A stretch of 64,000 bases of DNA from Corynebacterium yonathiae (GCF_027570195.1 NZ_JAKMUZ010000006.1:1-64000), one strand, 5' to 3'; positions 16,762 through 26,869 are shown, counted from the first letter of the stretch. Numbers and translations: made by a program. Notes: generated by a model not told the origin, from the letters alone.

Positions 16762-17936
16762 GCGAGCAGCAAGCAACACAGGAAGTGCTTGAAAAGATGC
16801 AGCGTATCATCGCCGCCGAACCCGACTTGGTGCACGATGCGGCAGCCCTAGCCCGGCGGATCCGCCAAGAAGCCGGCGTGATTAGTGACGTCGCGGTGCT
16901 CGACCTGCTGCGCCGCCTGCGCCAAGATTCCACCGGTATGGGCCCACTCGATGCACTGCTGGGGCGCGAGGGAGTCACGGACGTCGTGGTTAACGGGCCG
17001 CACGCGGTATTCATGGACCGCGGTGACGGGCTCGAGCGCACCGACATTACCTTCCGTGATGATGCTGAAATCCGTCAGCTAGCCAGCCGGCTGGCGGCAG
17101 CTTCAGGCACGCGGCTCGATGATGCACAGCCTTTTGCTGATGGCCGCGTTACCCGCCCCGATGGTGTTGTCCTGCGCGTCCACGCCCTGCTGAGCCCGCC
17201 TGCGGTGGCCGGAACCTGCCTGAGCCTGCGCGTACTGCGCCAAGCACAAACCACTCTGCCTCAGCTAGTAGAAAATGGCACGGTGTCAGAGGATATCGCT
17301 GCGCTACTGCGCGCCGTGGTGAACCAGCGCATCTCATTCCTGGTTATCGGCGGAACTGGCTCTGGCAAAACTACTTTGTTATCCGCGCTGTTGGGAACCG
17401 TCTCCGAGCGCGAACGCATCCTTGTCATCGAGGACACCGCCGAACTCTCCCCACATCACTCGCACTGCGTCAGCGTGGTCTCGCGCCGGGCCAACGCGGA
17501 GGGAAGCGGTGAAGTCACGATGTCACAATTGCTCTGCCAAGCGCTGCGCATGCGCCCAGACCGCATCGTGGTGGGCGAAATTCGTGGACGTGAAGTGGTG
17601 GATCTCCTCGCTGCGCTCAACACCGGCCACGACGGCGGTGCCGGGACGCTGCACGCCAATTCCCTCTTTGAAGTTCCCGCCCGCATGGAGGCCCTTGCTG
17701 CCCTCGGCGGCCTGGGTCGCGCGGCATTGCACTCGCAACTAGCCGCGGCCGTGCACATGGTGCTGGCTATGGAACGCACTCCGCAGGGCCGCCGCCTCGC
17801 CCATATCGGAGTACTCGAGGGAAACCCAGTAACCCCGCGCATCATCTGGAGCGCCGAGCACGGCCCAGCAGAAGGCTTCACGGAATTCTCCGCACAACTT
17901 CTAGGCGAGCCCGGCGGGGAGGAAAGCCATGCTTAG
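16758..17936 (+). CDS. tadA: TadA/CpaF-family secretion ATPase
   Basis: A 392-aa hexameric ATPase of type II/IV secretion systems that powers Flp pilin assembly. Walker A is GGTGSGKTT (198-206), the Asp box region VIEDTAEL lies near 221-228, the Walker B segment RIVVGEIRGREVVD near 268-281, and the His box GTLHANS near 295. The N-terminal domain (about 1-160) is typical of CpaF. It overlaps ssd by four bases and tadB by eight bases. Confidence 0.93.
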   Translation: MSEQQATQEVLEKMQRIIAAEPDLVHDAAALARRIRQEAGVISDVAVLDLLRRLRQDSTGMGPLDALLGREGVTDVVVNGPHAVFMDRGDGLERTDITFRDDAEIRQLASRLAAASGTRLDDAQPFADGRVTRPDGVVLRVHALLSPPAVAGTCLSLRVLRQAQTTLPQLVENGTVSEDIAALLRAVVNQRISFLVIGGTGSGKTTLLSALLGTVSERERILVIEDTAELSPHHSHCVSVVSRRANAEGSGEVTMSQLLCQALRMRPDRIVVGEIRGREVVDLLAALNTGHDGGAGTLHANSLFEVPARMEALAALGGLGRAALHSQLAAAVHMVLAMERTPQGRRLAHIGVLEGNPVTPRIIWSAEHGPAEGFTEFSAQLLGEPGGEESHA

Positions 17937-18717
17937 CTTCCTCTTACTGGCCGCCGCGCTGCTTCTACCCGCACCCTCGATTGCAGGCCGATTGGCATCG
18001 GCCACGCGCCAGGTACAAACCAGCTCCGTGGTCATTTTGGGGGCGGTGTTTTGCGGCAGCTTGGTCTTCTACTCGGTAGGTCGCATCAGCATCGCTATCG
18101 CCGCCGCCATAATCGCCTGGTGCGTGTCCTGGTACGCCAAAGACATGGTGGCCGCGCGCACGCAGCGGCGCGGCCGCGAGGGGCTGGCAGCCTACCTGGG
18201 CGTTGTCACAGCGGACCTGCGTGCCGGGGCGACCCTGACCGGAGCGCTCGCCCGCGGCGTGGACTCCCTACCAGCCACGACCCCGCGCGAGGTAATCACC
18301 GCACTGGAATCGACCGCCACCCTCGCAGCCCGCGGTGCGCCGCCGCATATGGCGCTGACAGATGCGCACGACGAAGCCTCCTTGCCGGAGCTGACCCGCC
18401 TAGGCCACCTGCTGGAGCTTTCCACCTACCACGGTATTGCGGTAGCTAGCTTGCTCGACCAAGCCCAAAATCGCCTCGACGCTTCCCGACGCCACCAGCA
18501 ATCCACCTCCGCTAGCCTGCAAGGTCCCCAAGCCACCGCCACGGTGCTCGCGTGCCTACCCATAGCCGGCATCGCCATGGGCGGGGCCATGGGCGCCAAC
18601 TCGCTGGGCTTCCTTTTCGGCGGCGGACTGGGCGGCATCCTCCTCGTAGTAGGCGTGGCCCTGGCCTGCGGTGGATTCGCCTGGTCGCGTGTCATCATTC
18701 GGAAGGTGGCCGCATGA
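17929..18717 (+). CDS. tadB: TadB-like inner-membrane platform protein
   Basis: A 262-aa protein with the type II secretion F domain in the middle (about 80-200, with RGREGLAAYLGVVTADLRAG and the segment LSTYHGIAVASLL) and hydrophobic segments at both ends. It is the membrane platform that the TadA ATPase drives. The start overlaps tadA, and the stop overlaps tadC (ATGA). Confidence 0.85.
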   Translation: MLSFLLLAAALLLPAPSIAGRLASATRQVQTSSVVILGAVFCGSLVFYSVGRISIAIAAAIIAWCVSWYAKDMVAARTQRRGREGLAAYLGVVTADLRAGATLTGALARGVDSLPATTPREVITALESTATLAARGAPPHMALTDAHDEASLPELTRLGHLLELSTYHGIAVASLLDQAQNRLDASRRHQQSTSASLQGPQATATVLACLPIAGIAMGGAMGANSLGFLFGGGLGGILLVVGVALACGGFAWSRVIIRKVAA

Positions 18718-19310
18718 CCACGCTTATCTGTATCGCCCTCGCGGTCCTCGTTGGCCTACCACCACACAGTGCTCGGTTAGCAGCTGCGAACGCTACCAAA
18801 GACTCCGCCAAGACCCCGCGCGATGGCCCGACTGCGCGTGGGGGACTGATAAGCAAGCTCAAGCCCACAGCACCGCTGGACCCACTTGCGGTAGCCGGCG
18901 ACATCGAACTCTTCGCAGCTTGCCTGGCCGCAGGGCTATCCGCGCACGGCGCCGCCACCGCGGTGGCCCGCACTGCGGATGCTCAGACGCAGGACCTGTG
19001 GGAGACCGTGGCCGCGCTACTGGGTGTGGGCGTTCTCACGCACTCTGCGTGGGGTCACATGAAGGGGCACGCGGGGCTGGAGGACTTAGCGCAGCTTGTC
19101 ATCATGTCGGGCGAATCCGGCGCCACCATTGCGACCGGATGTCACCGAATCTGTACTTCTTTGCGCGCGGAAGCATCCGCCCATGCCACGGCCCAGGCGG
19201 AGCGCGCAGGAGTATTTATCGCCCTCCCGCTGGCGGTGTGCTTCCTGCCGGCATTCATCGTTCTAGGACTTGCGCCCGTAGTCATCAGCTTGGGCGCGCA
19301 ACTTCTCTAA
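18714..19310 (+). CDS. tadC: TadC-like inner-membrane platform protein
   Basis: A 198-aa second F-domain protein, with an N-terminal hydrophobic segment, the segment DIELFAACLAAGLSAHGAAT near residue 62 and two C-terminal membrane helices. TadB and TadC together form the platform. ATG at 18714 is chosen since it overlaps the tadB stop; a longer upstream extension in this frame runs over tadB and is not credible. Confidence 0.85.
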   Translation: MTTLICIALAVLVGLPPHSARLAAANATKDSAKTPRDGPTARGGLISKLKPTAPLDPLAVAGDIELFAACLAAGLSAHGAATAVARTADAQTQDLWETVAALLGVGVLTHSAWGHMKGHAGLEDLAQLVIMSGESGATIATGCHRICTSLRAEASAHATAQAERAGVFIALPLAVCFLPAFIVLGLAPVVISLGAQLL

Positions 19311-19334
19311 ACCTCACTTGAAAGGACATTAATC

Positions 19335-19523
19335 ATGCACGCACTCATTAAGTATTCCCAGCTCATTCGCAATGATGAGGGTATGAGCACCATCGAGTAT
19401 GCCATGGGCTCTCTGGCGGCTGCCGCGCTCGCCGGGGTGCTCTACATGGTCATCAACGGCGGCGGGGTGGTGGATGCCATCGAAGGCATCATTACCGACG
19501 CCCTATCGAATACCCCAAGCTAG
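19335..19523 (+). CDS. Flp-like pilin (DUF4244)
   Basis: A 62-aa pilin-like protein. After a short basic leader comes NDEGMSTIEYAMGSLAAAAL: a glycine before the hydrophobic helix and glutamate at +5, the signature cut by prepilin peptidase. The helix continues to about residue 42. It has its own ribosome site (AAAGGAC) and follows tadC by 24 bases. DUF4244 proteins sit at this place in many actinobacteria. Confidence 0.9.
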   Translation: MHALIKYSQLIRNDEGMSTIEYAMGSLAAAALAGVLYMVINGGGVVDAIEGIITDALSNTPS

Positions 19524-19575
19524 CACCGCGACCCAATGAAGGCCGGCGGGCTCATCCTGCCGGCAGAAGGGAGGA

Positions 19576-19893
19576 ATGATGCATTGGGTATTTGATGACG
19601 ATGGTTCCGTGACCATCGAGGCCGCCTTGGCTCTAAGCTCCCTGGTCGTGGTCGCGGCGGGAATCGTGGGTGCCATTGCCACGCTGGCATCCTATATCGC
19701 CGCGGTAGATATGGCGGGCGCGGCCGCGCGTTCGCATGCCATCGGCGTCGAATACCATCCGGCGCGCGAGGATGCTCAGATCAGCGTGGAGGAAAGCGGT
19801 GGGCTGGTAAGGGCGTCGGTAAGCGTAGAGGCGCCCGTTGGAACCATGCGCTCCGAGGCAGTCTTTCCCGCCGAAGTGGGCGGAAATGAATAA
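19576..19893 (+). CDS. TadE-like minor pseudopilin
   Basis: A 105-aa TadE-family protein. DDGSVTIEAALAL near residues 8-20 is the pilin-like cleavage and helix start, followed by a 25-residue membrane helix and a short beta-rich domain. GGAGG-like site GGGAGG precedes the ATG. It overlaps the next gene by eight bases. Confidence 0.85.
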   Translation: MMHWVFDDDGSVTIEAALALSSLVVVAAGIVGAIATLASYIAAVDMAGAAARSHAIGVEYHPAREDAQISVEESGGLVRASVSVEAPVGTMRSEAVFPAEVGGNE

Positions 19894-20212
19894 GCCGCAC
19901 CGCCGAGGCGAGGAAGGCTATGCCACTATTGCCGCAGCCGGCATCATCGTCGCCATCGTAAGCCTACTGCTGCTCGTCGCGGCAGTGGGCTCGCGCGTGG
20001 CCGCGCGCCACGAGGCGCAAGTGGCGGCCGATCTCGCTGCGGTCGCTGGTGCCTGGGCCCTTGCCACGGGTGAGGACGCCTGCACCGCCGCGCGCGATAC
20101 GGCCGCGCTAAACGATGCCACCTTAGAAACCTGCACCGAATCTGGTCGCGATGTCATTGTCACCGCCGTGGTCCGCGGACGCTCTACCCAGGCGAAAGCT
20201 GGGCCGGTGTGA
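19886..20212 (+). CDS. Rv3654c-type TadE-like protein
   Basis: A 108-aa protein with the EEGYATIAAAGIIVAIVSLL helix (about 9-30), then HEAQVAADLAAVAGAWALA, the short motif shared by TadG/Rv3654c relatives. Three paired cysteines (C59, C71 region) may form a disulfide outside the cell. It ends the tad operon. The next gene is a convergent helicase, so this is the operon's last member. Confidence 0.82.
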   Translation: MNKPHRRGEEGYATIAAAGIIVAIVSLLLLVAAVGSRVAARHEAQVAADLAAVAGAWALATGEDACTAARDTAALNDATLETCTESGRDVIVTAVVRGRSTQAKAGPV

Positions 20213-20235
20213 GCCGGCGGAAATAGGTAGCGCGG

Positions 20236-22599
20236 CTAGCCCTGCGTCATGGTGACCAGCGCACCGAGTAGTTTGATCGCACCGTCTTTGCTGAGTGGAT
20301 TATTCCCGTTTCCGCATTTCGGCGATTGCACGCACGAAGGGCAGCCGGATTCGCATGGACACGAGCGCACCGCCTCGAAGGTGGCCTCGATCCATTCAGG
20401 AAAGCGGCGAAAGCCTTCTTCAGCAAAGCCGGCACCGCCGGGATGGCCGTCGTAAACAAAAACGGTGGGCAGCTGCGTATCGGGGTGCAGCGCGGTGGAA
20501 ACGCCACCGATATCCCAGCGGTCGCAGGTGGCGATAAGCGGCAGCAGGCCGATGGCGGCATGCTCGGCCGCATGCAAGGTGCCGGGGGTATCGGAAGCAG
20601 TCACGCCCATGGCCGAAAGCACCAGCGGGTCGATGGTATAGGCCACCGCCCGAGTAACCAGGCGCTGTTCGGGAAGATCGAGGGGTATGTCATCGCCAAT
20701 GGTGCCATCGGCAAGCCGCACTTGGTAACCGGTGACGCGATCGGTGACTTCTACCTCTACGTCCGCCACCCACAGGCCCGGAGAGTAGTTGATCAGGTTA
20801 TCGGCCTCGCGCAGGATGCGGATATCCGTGGTGGAGCGCGGAGTAGTGGAATAATCCGGGGCCTCGGGGCGGGCCAGTGCTAGGTAATCGCTGAGAATGA
20901 GCTCCTCAATGACGAAACTTTCGCCCTGGTGCAGGTACACCGCGCCGGGGTGCACCTGGCTGGTGGCGCGCGCGGCGTCAATGGTGCCGAGCAGGCGGCC
21001 ATCGGAGGAATCCACGATCATCACTTCCTCGCCCGCCCCGCCGCGCAGGGAAACCGCTGAATGCGCCGTCTCCGGGGAGAGTTCTTCCGGCGAGTGGGCA
21101 GGAATGGGTACGGCGAACCAGCCGCGCTCGCGGCGGCGCAGCAGGCCAGATTCGGCCAACTGGTGGACCACATCCTGTGCGCCCCAGGCAGCAATCGTGG
21201 CATCATCCAGCGGCTTTTCCACCGCGGCGCAATAGACGTGGCCAAAGAGGATATAGGGATTGGCCGGATTGAATACGCTGGCCTCCACTGGGCGGCCAAG
21301 CAGCGCCTCGGGGTGGTGCACTAAGTAGGTATCCATCGGCTCATCGCGGGCGATGAGCACTATGAGCGAGCCCTGCCCACGGCGGCCAGCGCGCCCTGCC
21401 TGCTGCCAAAAACTCGCGACGGTTCCGGGGAAGCCGGCCGTGACCACGGCATCGAGCCCGCCGACGTCGATGCCCAGTTCGAGCGCGGAGGTGGTGGCGA
21501 CGCCGAGCAAGGAGGCGTCGTCAAGCGCGCGCTCCAACTTGCGGCGGTCCTCGGCCAGGTAACCCGCGCGGTAGGCGGCGATGCGTTGGGCAAAATCGGG
21601 CCGGCCGAGGCTTCCGGAGAGCACCTCGGCCGCGCGCATCGCCACCACCTCGGCCGAGCGACGCGAACGCACAAAGGTCATGGTGCGCGCGCCCTCAGCG
21701 ATGAAAGAAGCCATCATCTCGGCCGCCTCGGTGGTGGCGGCGCGGCGCACCGGCGCCCCGTGCTCGCCCTCAGCGCCCTCGATGAAGCCCGGTTCCCACA
21801 GCGCTACCGTGCGCGCGCCAGTGGGGGCGGAGTCCTCTGTGATCGCGCGGGCCGGCCGGCCGCTAAGGCGCTGCGCGTGCCGGGCCGGGTCCTTCATGGT
21901 GGCCGAGGCGTAGATCACCGTCGGCCGCGAGCCATAGTGCTCACACAGACGCAGCAGGCGCCGCAGCACCAGTGCCACGTTCGCGCCGAATACACCCCGG
22001 TAGGAGTGGCATTCATCAATAACGATGAACTCTAAGTGCCGCAGCAGCCGCGCCCACCGCGCATGCGCTGCCAGCAGAGACATATGCACCATATCCGGGT
22101 TGGAGAAAATAAACCGCGAATGATCGCGCACGCCCGCGCGGGATTCCTGCGGCGTATCGCCGTCATAGGGCGCGGGCACCACAGTCTTGAGCGCCGGAAT
22201 CCCCCGGCACAGCTCAAGCACCGCCTGCAGCTGGTCCGAGCCCAGCGCCTTGGTGGGTGTGATATAGAGCGCACAGGCGGTCGGGTCCTGCGCCAACCGG
22301 CTCAAAATGGGCAGCTGGTAGCCCAGCGATTTGCCCGAGGAGGTACCGGTAGAAATCACCGTATCCTCGCCTTCCCAGGCGGCCTGCGCCAGCTCCGCTT
22401 GGTGGCTATACAGCTTGGCGACGCCCCCATCCTCCAGCTTTTCCCGCAACTCTGGCAGCACCCATTCTGGCCACTGCGCATACTGGGCGCGCTGCGGTGG
22501 CAGGGTGGTGTGAAAGGTGAGAGTAGACTCATCAAGGCGGCGCTGGATGTACTCGAGGAGCTCTTTTCCTAGGGGATTATCCGTTTCCGGGTGAGCCAA
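20236..22599 (-). CDS. DEAD/DEAH-box helicase with DUF1998 domain
   Basis: A 787-aa superfamily 2 helicase. Motif I is STGTSSGKS near 62-70, motif II is DECH near 195, motif III SATMKDP near 230, and motif VI QQAGRAGRRGQGS near 405. The DUF1998 C-terminus has a cysteine set CPCESGCPSC...C that could hold a metal. It is always beside tad-type genes in actinobacteria (M. tuberculosis Rv3649), the 'secretion/helicase neighbourhood'. Role probably DNA repair (MrfA-like); not tested. Confidence 0.9.
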   Translation of the reverse strand: MAHPETDNPLGKELLEYIQRRLDESTLTFHTTLPPQRAQYAQWPEWVLPELREKLEDGGVAKLYSHQAELAQAAWEGEDTVISTGTSSGKSLGYQLPILSRLAQDPTACALYITPTKALGSDQLQAVLELCRGIPALKTVVPAPYDGDTPQESRAGVRDHSRFIFSNPDMVHMSLLAAHARWARLLRHLEFIVIDECHSYRGVFGANVALVLRRLLRLCEHYGSRPTVIYASATMKDPARHAQRLSGRPARAITEDSAPTGARTVALWEPGFIEGAEGEHGAPVRRAATTEAAEMMASFIAEGARTMTFVRSRRSAEVVAMRAAEVLSGSLGRPDFAQRIAAYRAGYLAEDRRKLERALDDASLLGVATTSALELGIDVGGLDAVVTAGFPGTVASFWQQAGRAGRRGQGSLIVLIARDEPMDTYLVHHPEALLGRPVEASVFNPANPYILFGHVYCAAVEKPLDDATIAAWGAQDVVHQLAESGLLRRRERGWFAVPIPAHSPEELSPETAHSAVSLRGGAGEEVMIVDSSDGRLLGTIDAARATSQVHPGAVYLHQGESFVIEELILSDYLALARPEAPDYSTTPRSTTDIRILREADNLINYSPGLWVADVEVEVTDRVTGYQVRLADGTIGDDIPLDLPEQRLVTRAVAYTIDPLVLSAMGVTASDTPGTLHAAEHAAIGLLPLIATCDRWDIGGVSTALHPDTQLPTVFVYDGHPGGAGFAEEGFRRFPEWIEATFEAVRSCPCESGCPSCVQSPKCGNGNNPLSKDGAIKLLGALVTMTQG

Positions 22600-22779
22600 T
22601 TTCTACCCCCCTCGTGAGTTAGGTCTATCGCTTTGGCGTGGAACGTGTCACACTGATATGAGGCCAATGATGTCTTGGTGCGGTGTTTACACTTTAAGGT
22701 ACTGCTAAAGGACGCATTTACCGAAACCTCCCTCGGTGTGGAATCGCCGCACCAATAAGCAAGAAAAGGACTGCACACC

Positions 22780-22983
22780 ATGGCACAAGGAACCGTTAAG
22801 TGGTTTAACTCTGAAAAGGGCTACGGCTTCATCGAGCGCGCGGATGGCGCCGGCGATATCTTCGTCCACTACTCCGAGATTCAGGGCAGCGGCTTCCGCA
22901 CCCTAGAGGAAAATCAGCAGGTCACCTTCGAGGTTGGCTCCGGCCCGAAGGGCGAGCAGGCCCAGTCCGTTTCCGTTATCTAG
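22780..22983 (+). CDS. cspA: Cold-shock protein
   Basis: A 67-aa single-domain RNA-binding protein. RNP1 (KGYGFIE, 16-22) and RNP2 (DIFVHYSEI, 29-37) are intact. The leader before the ATG is long (at least 100 bases) and has AAAAGGA as ribosome site, as is usual for cold-shock genes whose leaders fold. Order helicase-cspA-DedA-topA follows M. tuberculosis. Confidence 0.97.
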   Translation: MAQGTVKWFNSEKGYGFIERADGAGDIFVHYSEIQGSGFRTLEENQQVTFEVGSGPKGEQAQSVSVI

Positions 22984-22997
22984 GCTGCCTTCCCCCG

Positions 22998-23627
22998 CTA
23001 CGGCGTTTCGGCGTAGCCGCGGCGGGTATCCCACCACTCGGTGAATTTATTCTGCAGTTTCTGCAGGCCTACGCCGATGACGACGGCGGCGATAATACTG
23101 ACCACCACCGCCAGCACCGGCGAATCGGAAAAGGCCATGCCGCCGAGATAGCCGATTGCTAGCGCTTGGGCGGCCCAGAGGGCCACGCCGATGGTGTCGA
23201 AGAATAAGAAGACCAGCCAGGGAAACCGCATGGATCCCAGCAGGATAGTCATGAAGAGCCGGGCGGAGGGAATGAAGCGCGCGATAATGATGGCAGCACC
23301 GCCGCCGCGGCGCATATTGCGCTTGACCCAGCTCAGCCCTTCGTAGGCCTTGGATCCCTTAGGCACGCGCTTGAGCAGGGGCATGAACCGTGTGCCTAAT
23401 AGGAAGCAGAGATTATCTCCCATCATGGCGGCAATTAGCGCTACGAAAAACATGGTGGGCAGGTGTGGAAAGCCCTGCGAGCCGGACCAGGCGCCGGCCA
23501 TATTGAGCGGGATTTCAGAGGGCAGCACGGGGAAGAAGCAGTCACCAAAGATCAGTGCGCCTACCAGCGGGTAGATCCACTCTGTGGACATGACGGTTTC
23601 GATCCACATAGTGATGGTGTCGACCAT
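22998..23627 (-). CDS. DedA-family membrane protein
   Basis: A 209-aa DedA/SNARE-associated protein with four to five membrane helices and the family signatures GDCFFPVLPSEIPL (about 28-41), AMMGDNLCFLLG and ARFIPSARLF (about 117-126). DedA proteins move undecaprenyl phosphate or phosphatidylethanolamine across the membrane and support membrane potential and envelope stability. It lies divergent from topA; substrate here not known. Confidence 0.9.
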   Translation of the reverse strand: MVDTITMWIETVMSTEWIYPLVGALIFGDCFFPVLPSEIPLNMAGAWSGSQGFPHLPTMFFVALIAAMMGDNLCFLLGTRFMPLLKRVPKGSKAYEGLSWVKRNMRRGGGAAIIIARFIPSARLFMTILLGSMRFPWLVFLFFDTIGVALWAAQALAIGYLGGMAFSDSPVLAVVVSIIAAVVIGVGLQKLQNKFTEWWDTRRGYAETP

Positions 23628-23875
23628 GTATCCTCCGCGGGCGTCGTCTTGGGTGTGCTATCGTGCCCCACAATGCTTTCACAGCTACTGGGCGTTCTAA
23701 GTAGGCCAGTATAGACCGGTTCCGTGGGGGTACATAGTGCCCCTGAAAACGGCCATTTGGCACAACCGCGTATATGGTGCGAGAAAGAAAACGCAGATCA
23801 TCTGTGTACGCTAGGGGCGATTGCTGAAAGCGTGCAAACCTTATTGTTCGCATCATCGAAAGGGATGAAGTCGAA

Positions 23876-26851
23876 GTGGCAGAAGCAGCCGGGCCGGGAA
23901 AGACCTTGGTGATCGTCGAGTCGGCGACGAAGGCGAAGAAGATCCAGCCTTACCTCGGGGATAAGTACATCGTGGAGGCTTCCGTGGGCCATATCCGCGA
24001 TCTTCCCCGCGGCGCTGCGGACGTTCCGGCTAAGTATAAGAAGGAATCTTGGGCGCGCCTCGGCGTGAACCCGGAGGATGACTTCGCCCCGCTATATGTG
24101 GTGAGCCCAGATAAAAAGAAGAAAGTCGCGGACCTAAAGTCCAAGCTGAAGCAGTGCGACCAGCTCTACCTCGCAACAGACCCCGACCGCGAAGGTGAAG
24201 CCATTGCGTGGCACCTGCTCGAGGTCTTAAAGCCCAAGGTCCCGGTGCGCCGCATGGTGTTCAATGAAATCACCAAGTCTGCCATCCTGGAAGCTGCGGA
24301 TAATACGCGCGATCTGGATTACAACCTTATCGACGCCCAGGAAACCCGCCGCGTCCTCGACCGTCTCTACGGCTACGAGGTCTCCCCGGTGCTGTGGAAG
24401 AAAGTCATGCCGCGGCTTTCTGCCGGCCGCGTGCAGTCGGTGGCCACCCGCGTCATCGTCGAACGTGAGCGCGAGCGCATGGCATTCATCCCGGCCGATT
24501 ACTGGGACCTAGCCGCCACACTAGATACCGGCGCTGCGGATGCGGATAATCCCGCTACATTCGACGCCCGCCTTACCGCCGTCAATAGCAAGCGCGTGGC
24601 CTTGGGCCGCGACTTTGATGACCGCGGCAACGTCAAGAGCAAAGACGTCATCGTCATTACCGAGCCGCAGGCCAAGGCGTTAGAAACCGCGCTGAGCGGC
24701 GCGGATATGCAGGTTGCTGGGGTAGAACACAAGCCTTATACGCGCAAGCCTTATGCGCCGTTTATGACCTCTACGCTGCAGCAGGAGGCCGGCCGCCGCC
24801 TGCACTTTACCTCTGAGCGCACCATGCGCATTGCGCAGCGACTGTACGAAAACGGCCACATTACTTATATGCGTACCGATTCCACCTCGCTGTCCAAGCA
24901 GGGCCTATCAGCCGCGCGCAACTCCGCTACCAGCATCTATGGCGCAGAGTACGTTTCTGATTCCCCGCGTGTGTATGACCGCAAGGTGAAAAACTCCCAG
25001 GAGGCTCACGAAGCCATCCGCCCGGCCGGCGAGTCCTTCGCCACCCCGGGCCAGCTCTCCGGTCAATTGGACGCGGAGGAGTTTAAGCTTTATGACCTGA
25101 TTTGGAAGCGCACCGTCGCCTCCCAGATGGCCGATGCCAAGGGAACCTCCATGAAGGTCACCGTGGCCGGCACGGCCACCACGGATAATGGCAGCTATGA
25201 CGTGGAATTCTCCGCCACCGGCCGCACCATTACCTTCCCCGGCTTCCTGAAGGCCTACGGCGCGGATGACGCCAAGGGCGATAAGAAGGGCGAGACCCGC
25301 CTGCCGCACTTGGAGGAGGGACGCGCCCTAAAGGCCAAGGAAGTCTCCGCGGAAGGCCACTCCACCAATCCACCGGCCCGCTATACCGAGGCCAGCCTGG
25401 TCAAGAAGATGGAGGATCTGGGCATCGGTCGCCCGTCCACCTACGCATCCATCATCAAGACCATCCAGGACCGCGGCTATGTGGTCTCGCGCGGCAATGC
25501 GCTGGTGCCATCGTGGGTTGCCTTTGCCGTCGTGGGCCTATTGGAGGAGAACTTCACCGAGCTGGTGGACTATGACTTCACCTCTTCCATGGAGGATGAG
25601 CTCGACCAGATTGCTACCGGTATCGAGGACGGCACCGCCTGGCTCAACGGCTTTTACTTCGGCAATGCTGAGGCTAACGAGCAAAAGGCGGCCTCTATTG
25701 CCCGTCACGGTGGTTTGAAGTCACTTATCGACGTCAACCTAGAAGCCATCGATGCTCGCAAGGTCAACTCCCTGCGCCTTTATACCGATACCGAGGGCCG
25801 CGATGTCTTTGTCCGCGTGGGCCGCTACGGCCCGTATATCGAGCGCGCCGTCGGCACCAATGAGGACGGCACCATCGAATACCAGCGCGCTAACCTCTCT
25901 GAAACCGTCACCCCTGATGGCCTGAATGAGGAGCTGGCAGAAAAGCTCTTCGCGACCCCGCAGGGCGGCCGCGAATTGGGTGAAAACCCGGCAAATGGCC
26001 GCATGATTGTGGCTAAGGAGGGCCGCTTTGGCCCATATGTTACCGAGGTCGTCCGCGATGATGAGCGGGAAAAGGCTGAGTGTGAGGCCGAGGAGGTCGT
26101 CGCCAAGGAGCGTGCCGAGGAAGACAAGCAACGCGCCGAGGAAGGCAAGCGCGCTAAGAACTGGGAAACCAAAACTGCCGCGAAGCAGAAGGAAAAGCGC
26201 GTCAAGGAGTACATCGAGAACAAGCTGAAGCCGGGTACGGCCTCGCTATTTAGCTCGATGGAGCCCTCTACGGTCACCCTCGAAGAAGCCCTCAAGCTGC
26301 TCTCCTTGCCGCGCGAGGTGGGCGAGGATGACGGCGTGATGATCACCGCGCAGAACGGCCGCTACGGCCCGTACCTGAAGAAGGGGACCGATTCGCGCTC
26401 CTTGGCCAAGGAAGAGCAGATCTTCACCATCACCTTGGACGAGGCCCGCCGGATCTATGCCGAGCCGAAGCGCCGTGGTCGCGCCGCGGCCCAGCCGCCG
26501 ATCAAGCAGCTGGGCGATAATGACGTCTCCGGCAAGCCCATGACCGTCAAGGACGGCCGCTTCGGTCCGTACGTCACCGACGGCACCACCAATGCCTCCC
26601 TGCGCCGCGGCGATGACCCGGAGCAGCTTACCGACGCCCGCGCAAACGAGCTCCTTTCCGAGCGCCGCGCCAAGGAAGCATCCGGCGAGACCAAGAAGAA
26701 GTCCACAAAGAAGTCCTCTAAAAAGACGACGAAGAAGAAGGCGACTAAGAAGGTCACCAAAAAGTCCACGAAGAAGGCCGGCAAGAAGGCAACCAAGAAG
26801 CCTTCGCCCGGCACGAAAAACGTGGTGAAGGCCGGCTCGCGCAAGAAATAA
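23876..26851 (+). CDS. topA: DNA topoisomerase I
   Basis: A 991-aa type IA topoisomerase that relaxes negative supercoils. The Toprim domain opens the protein (LVIVESATKAKKI; acidic DPDREGEAIAWH near 102-113). Active tyrosine is Y331 in ITYMRTDST. The C-terminus has four repeated RFGPY/RYGPY-type modules instead of zinc fingers, then a tail of lysine-rich KKxTKK repeats (about 940-985) that is common in actinobacterial TopA and drives processivity. GTG start. A large 250-base gap in front holds its promoter. Confidence 0.97.
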   Translation: MAEAAGPGKTLVIVESATKAKKIQPYLGDKYIVEASVGHIRDLPRGAADVPAKYKKESWARLGVNPEDDFAPLYVVSPDKKKKVADLKSKLKQCDQLYLATDPDREGEAIAWHLLEVLKPKVPVRRMVFNEITKSAILEAADNTRDLDYNLIDAQETRRVLDRLYGYEVSPVLWKKVMPRLSAGRVQSVATRVIVERERERMAFIPADYWDLAATLDTGAADADNPATFDARLTAVNSKRVALGRDFDDRGNVKSKDVIVITEPQAKALETALSGADMQVAGVEHKPYTRKPYAPFMTSTLQQEAGRRLHFTSERTMRIAQRLYENGHITYMRTDSTSLSKQGLSAARNSATSIYGAEYVSDSPRVYDRKVKNSQEAHEAIRPAGESFATPGQLSGQLDAEEFKLYDLIWKRTVASQMADAKGTSMKVTVAGTATTDNGSYDVEFSATGRTITFPGFLKAYGADDAKGDKKGETRLPHLEEGRALKAKEVSAEGHSTNPPARYTEASLVKKMEDLGIGRPSTYASIIKTIQDRGYVVSRGNALVPSWVAFAVVGLLEENFTELVDYDFTSSMEDELDQIATGIEDGTAWLNGFYFGNAEANEQKAASIARHGGLKSLIDVNLEAIDARKVNSLRLYTDTEGRDVFVRVGRYGPYIERAVGTNEDGTIEYQRANLSETVTPDGLNEELAEKLFATPQGGRELGENPANGRMIVAKEGRFGPYVTEVVRDDEREKAECEAEEVVAKERAEEDKQRAEEGKRAKNWETKTAAKQKEKRVKEYIENKLKPGTASLFSSMEPSTVTLEEALKLLSLPREVGEDDGVMITAQNGRYGPYLKKGTDSRSLAKEEQIFTITLDEARRIYAEPKRRGRAAAQPPIKQLGDNDVSGKPMTVKDGRFGPYVTDGTTNASLRRGDDPEQLTDARANELLSERRAKEASGETKKKSTKKSSKKTTKKKATKKVTKKSTKKAGKKATKKPSPGTKNVVKAGSRKK

Positions 26852-26869
26852 CCGCGTAAGGTGGCGGGC

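Noticed and set aside
26690-26840. Repeat element at the topA end
   Set aside because: It is the lysine-rich coding tail typical of actinobacterial TopA.
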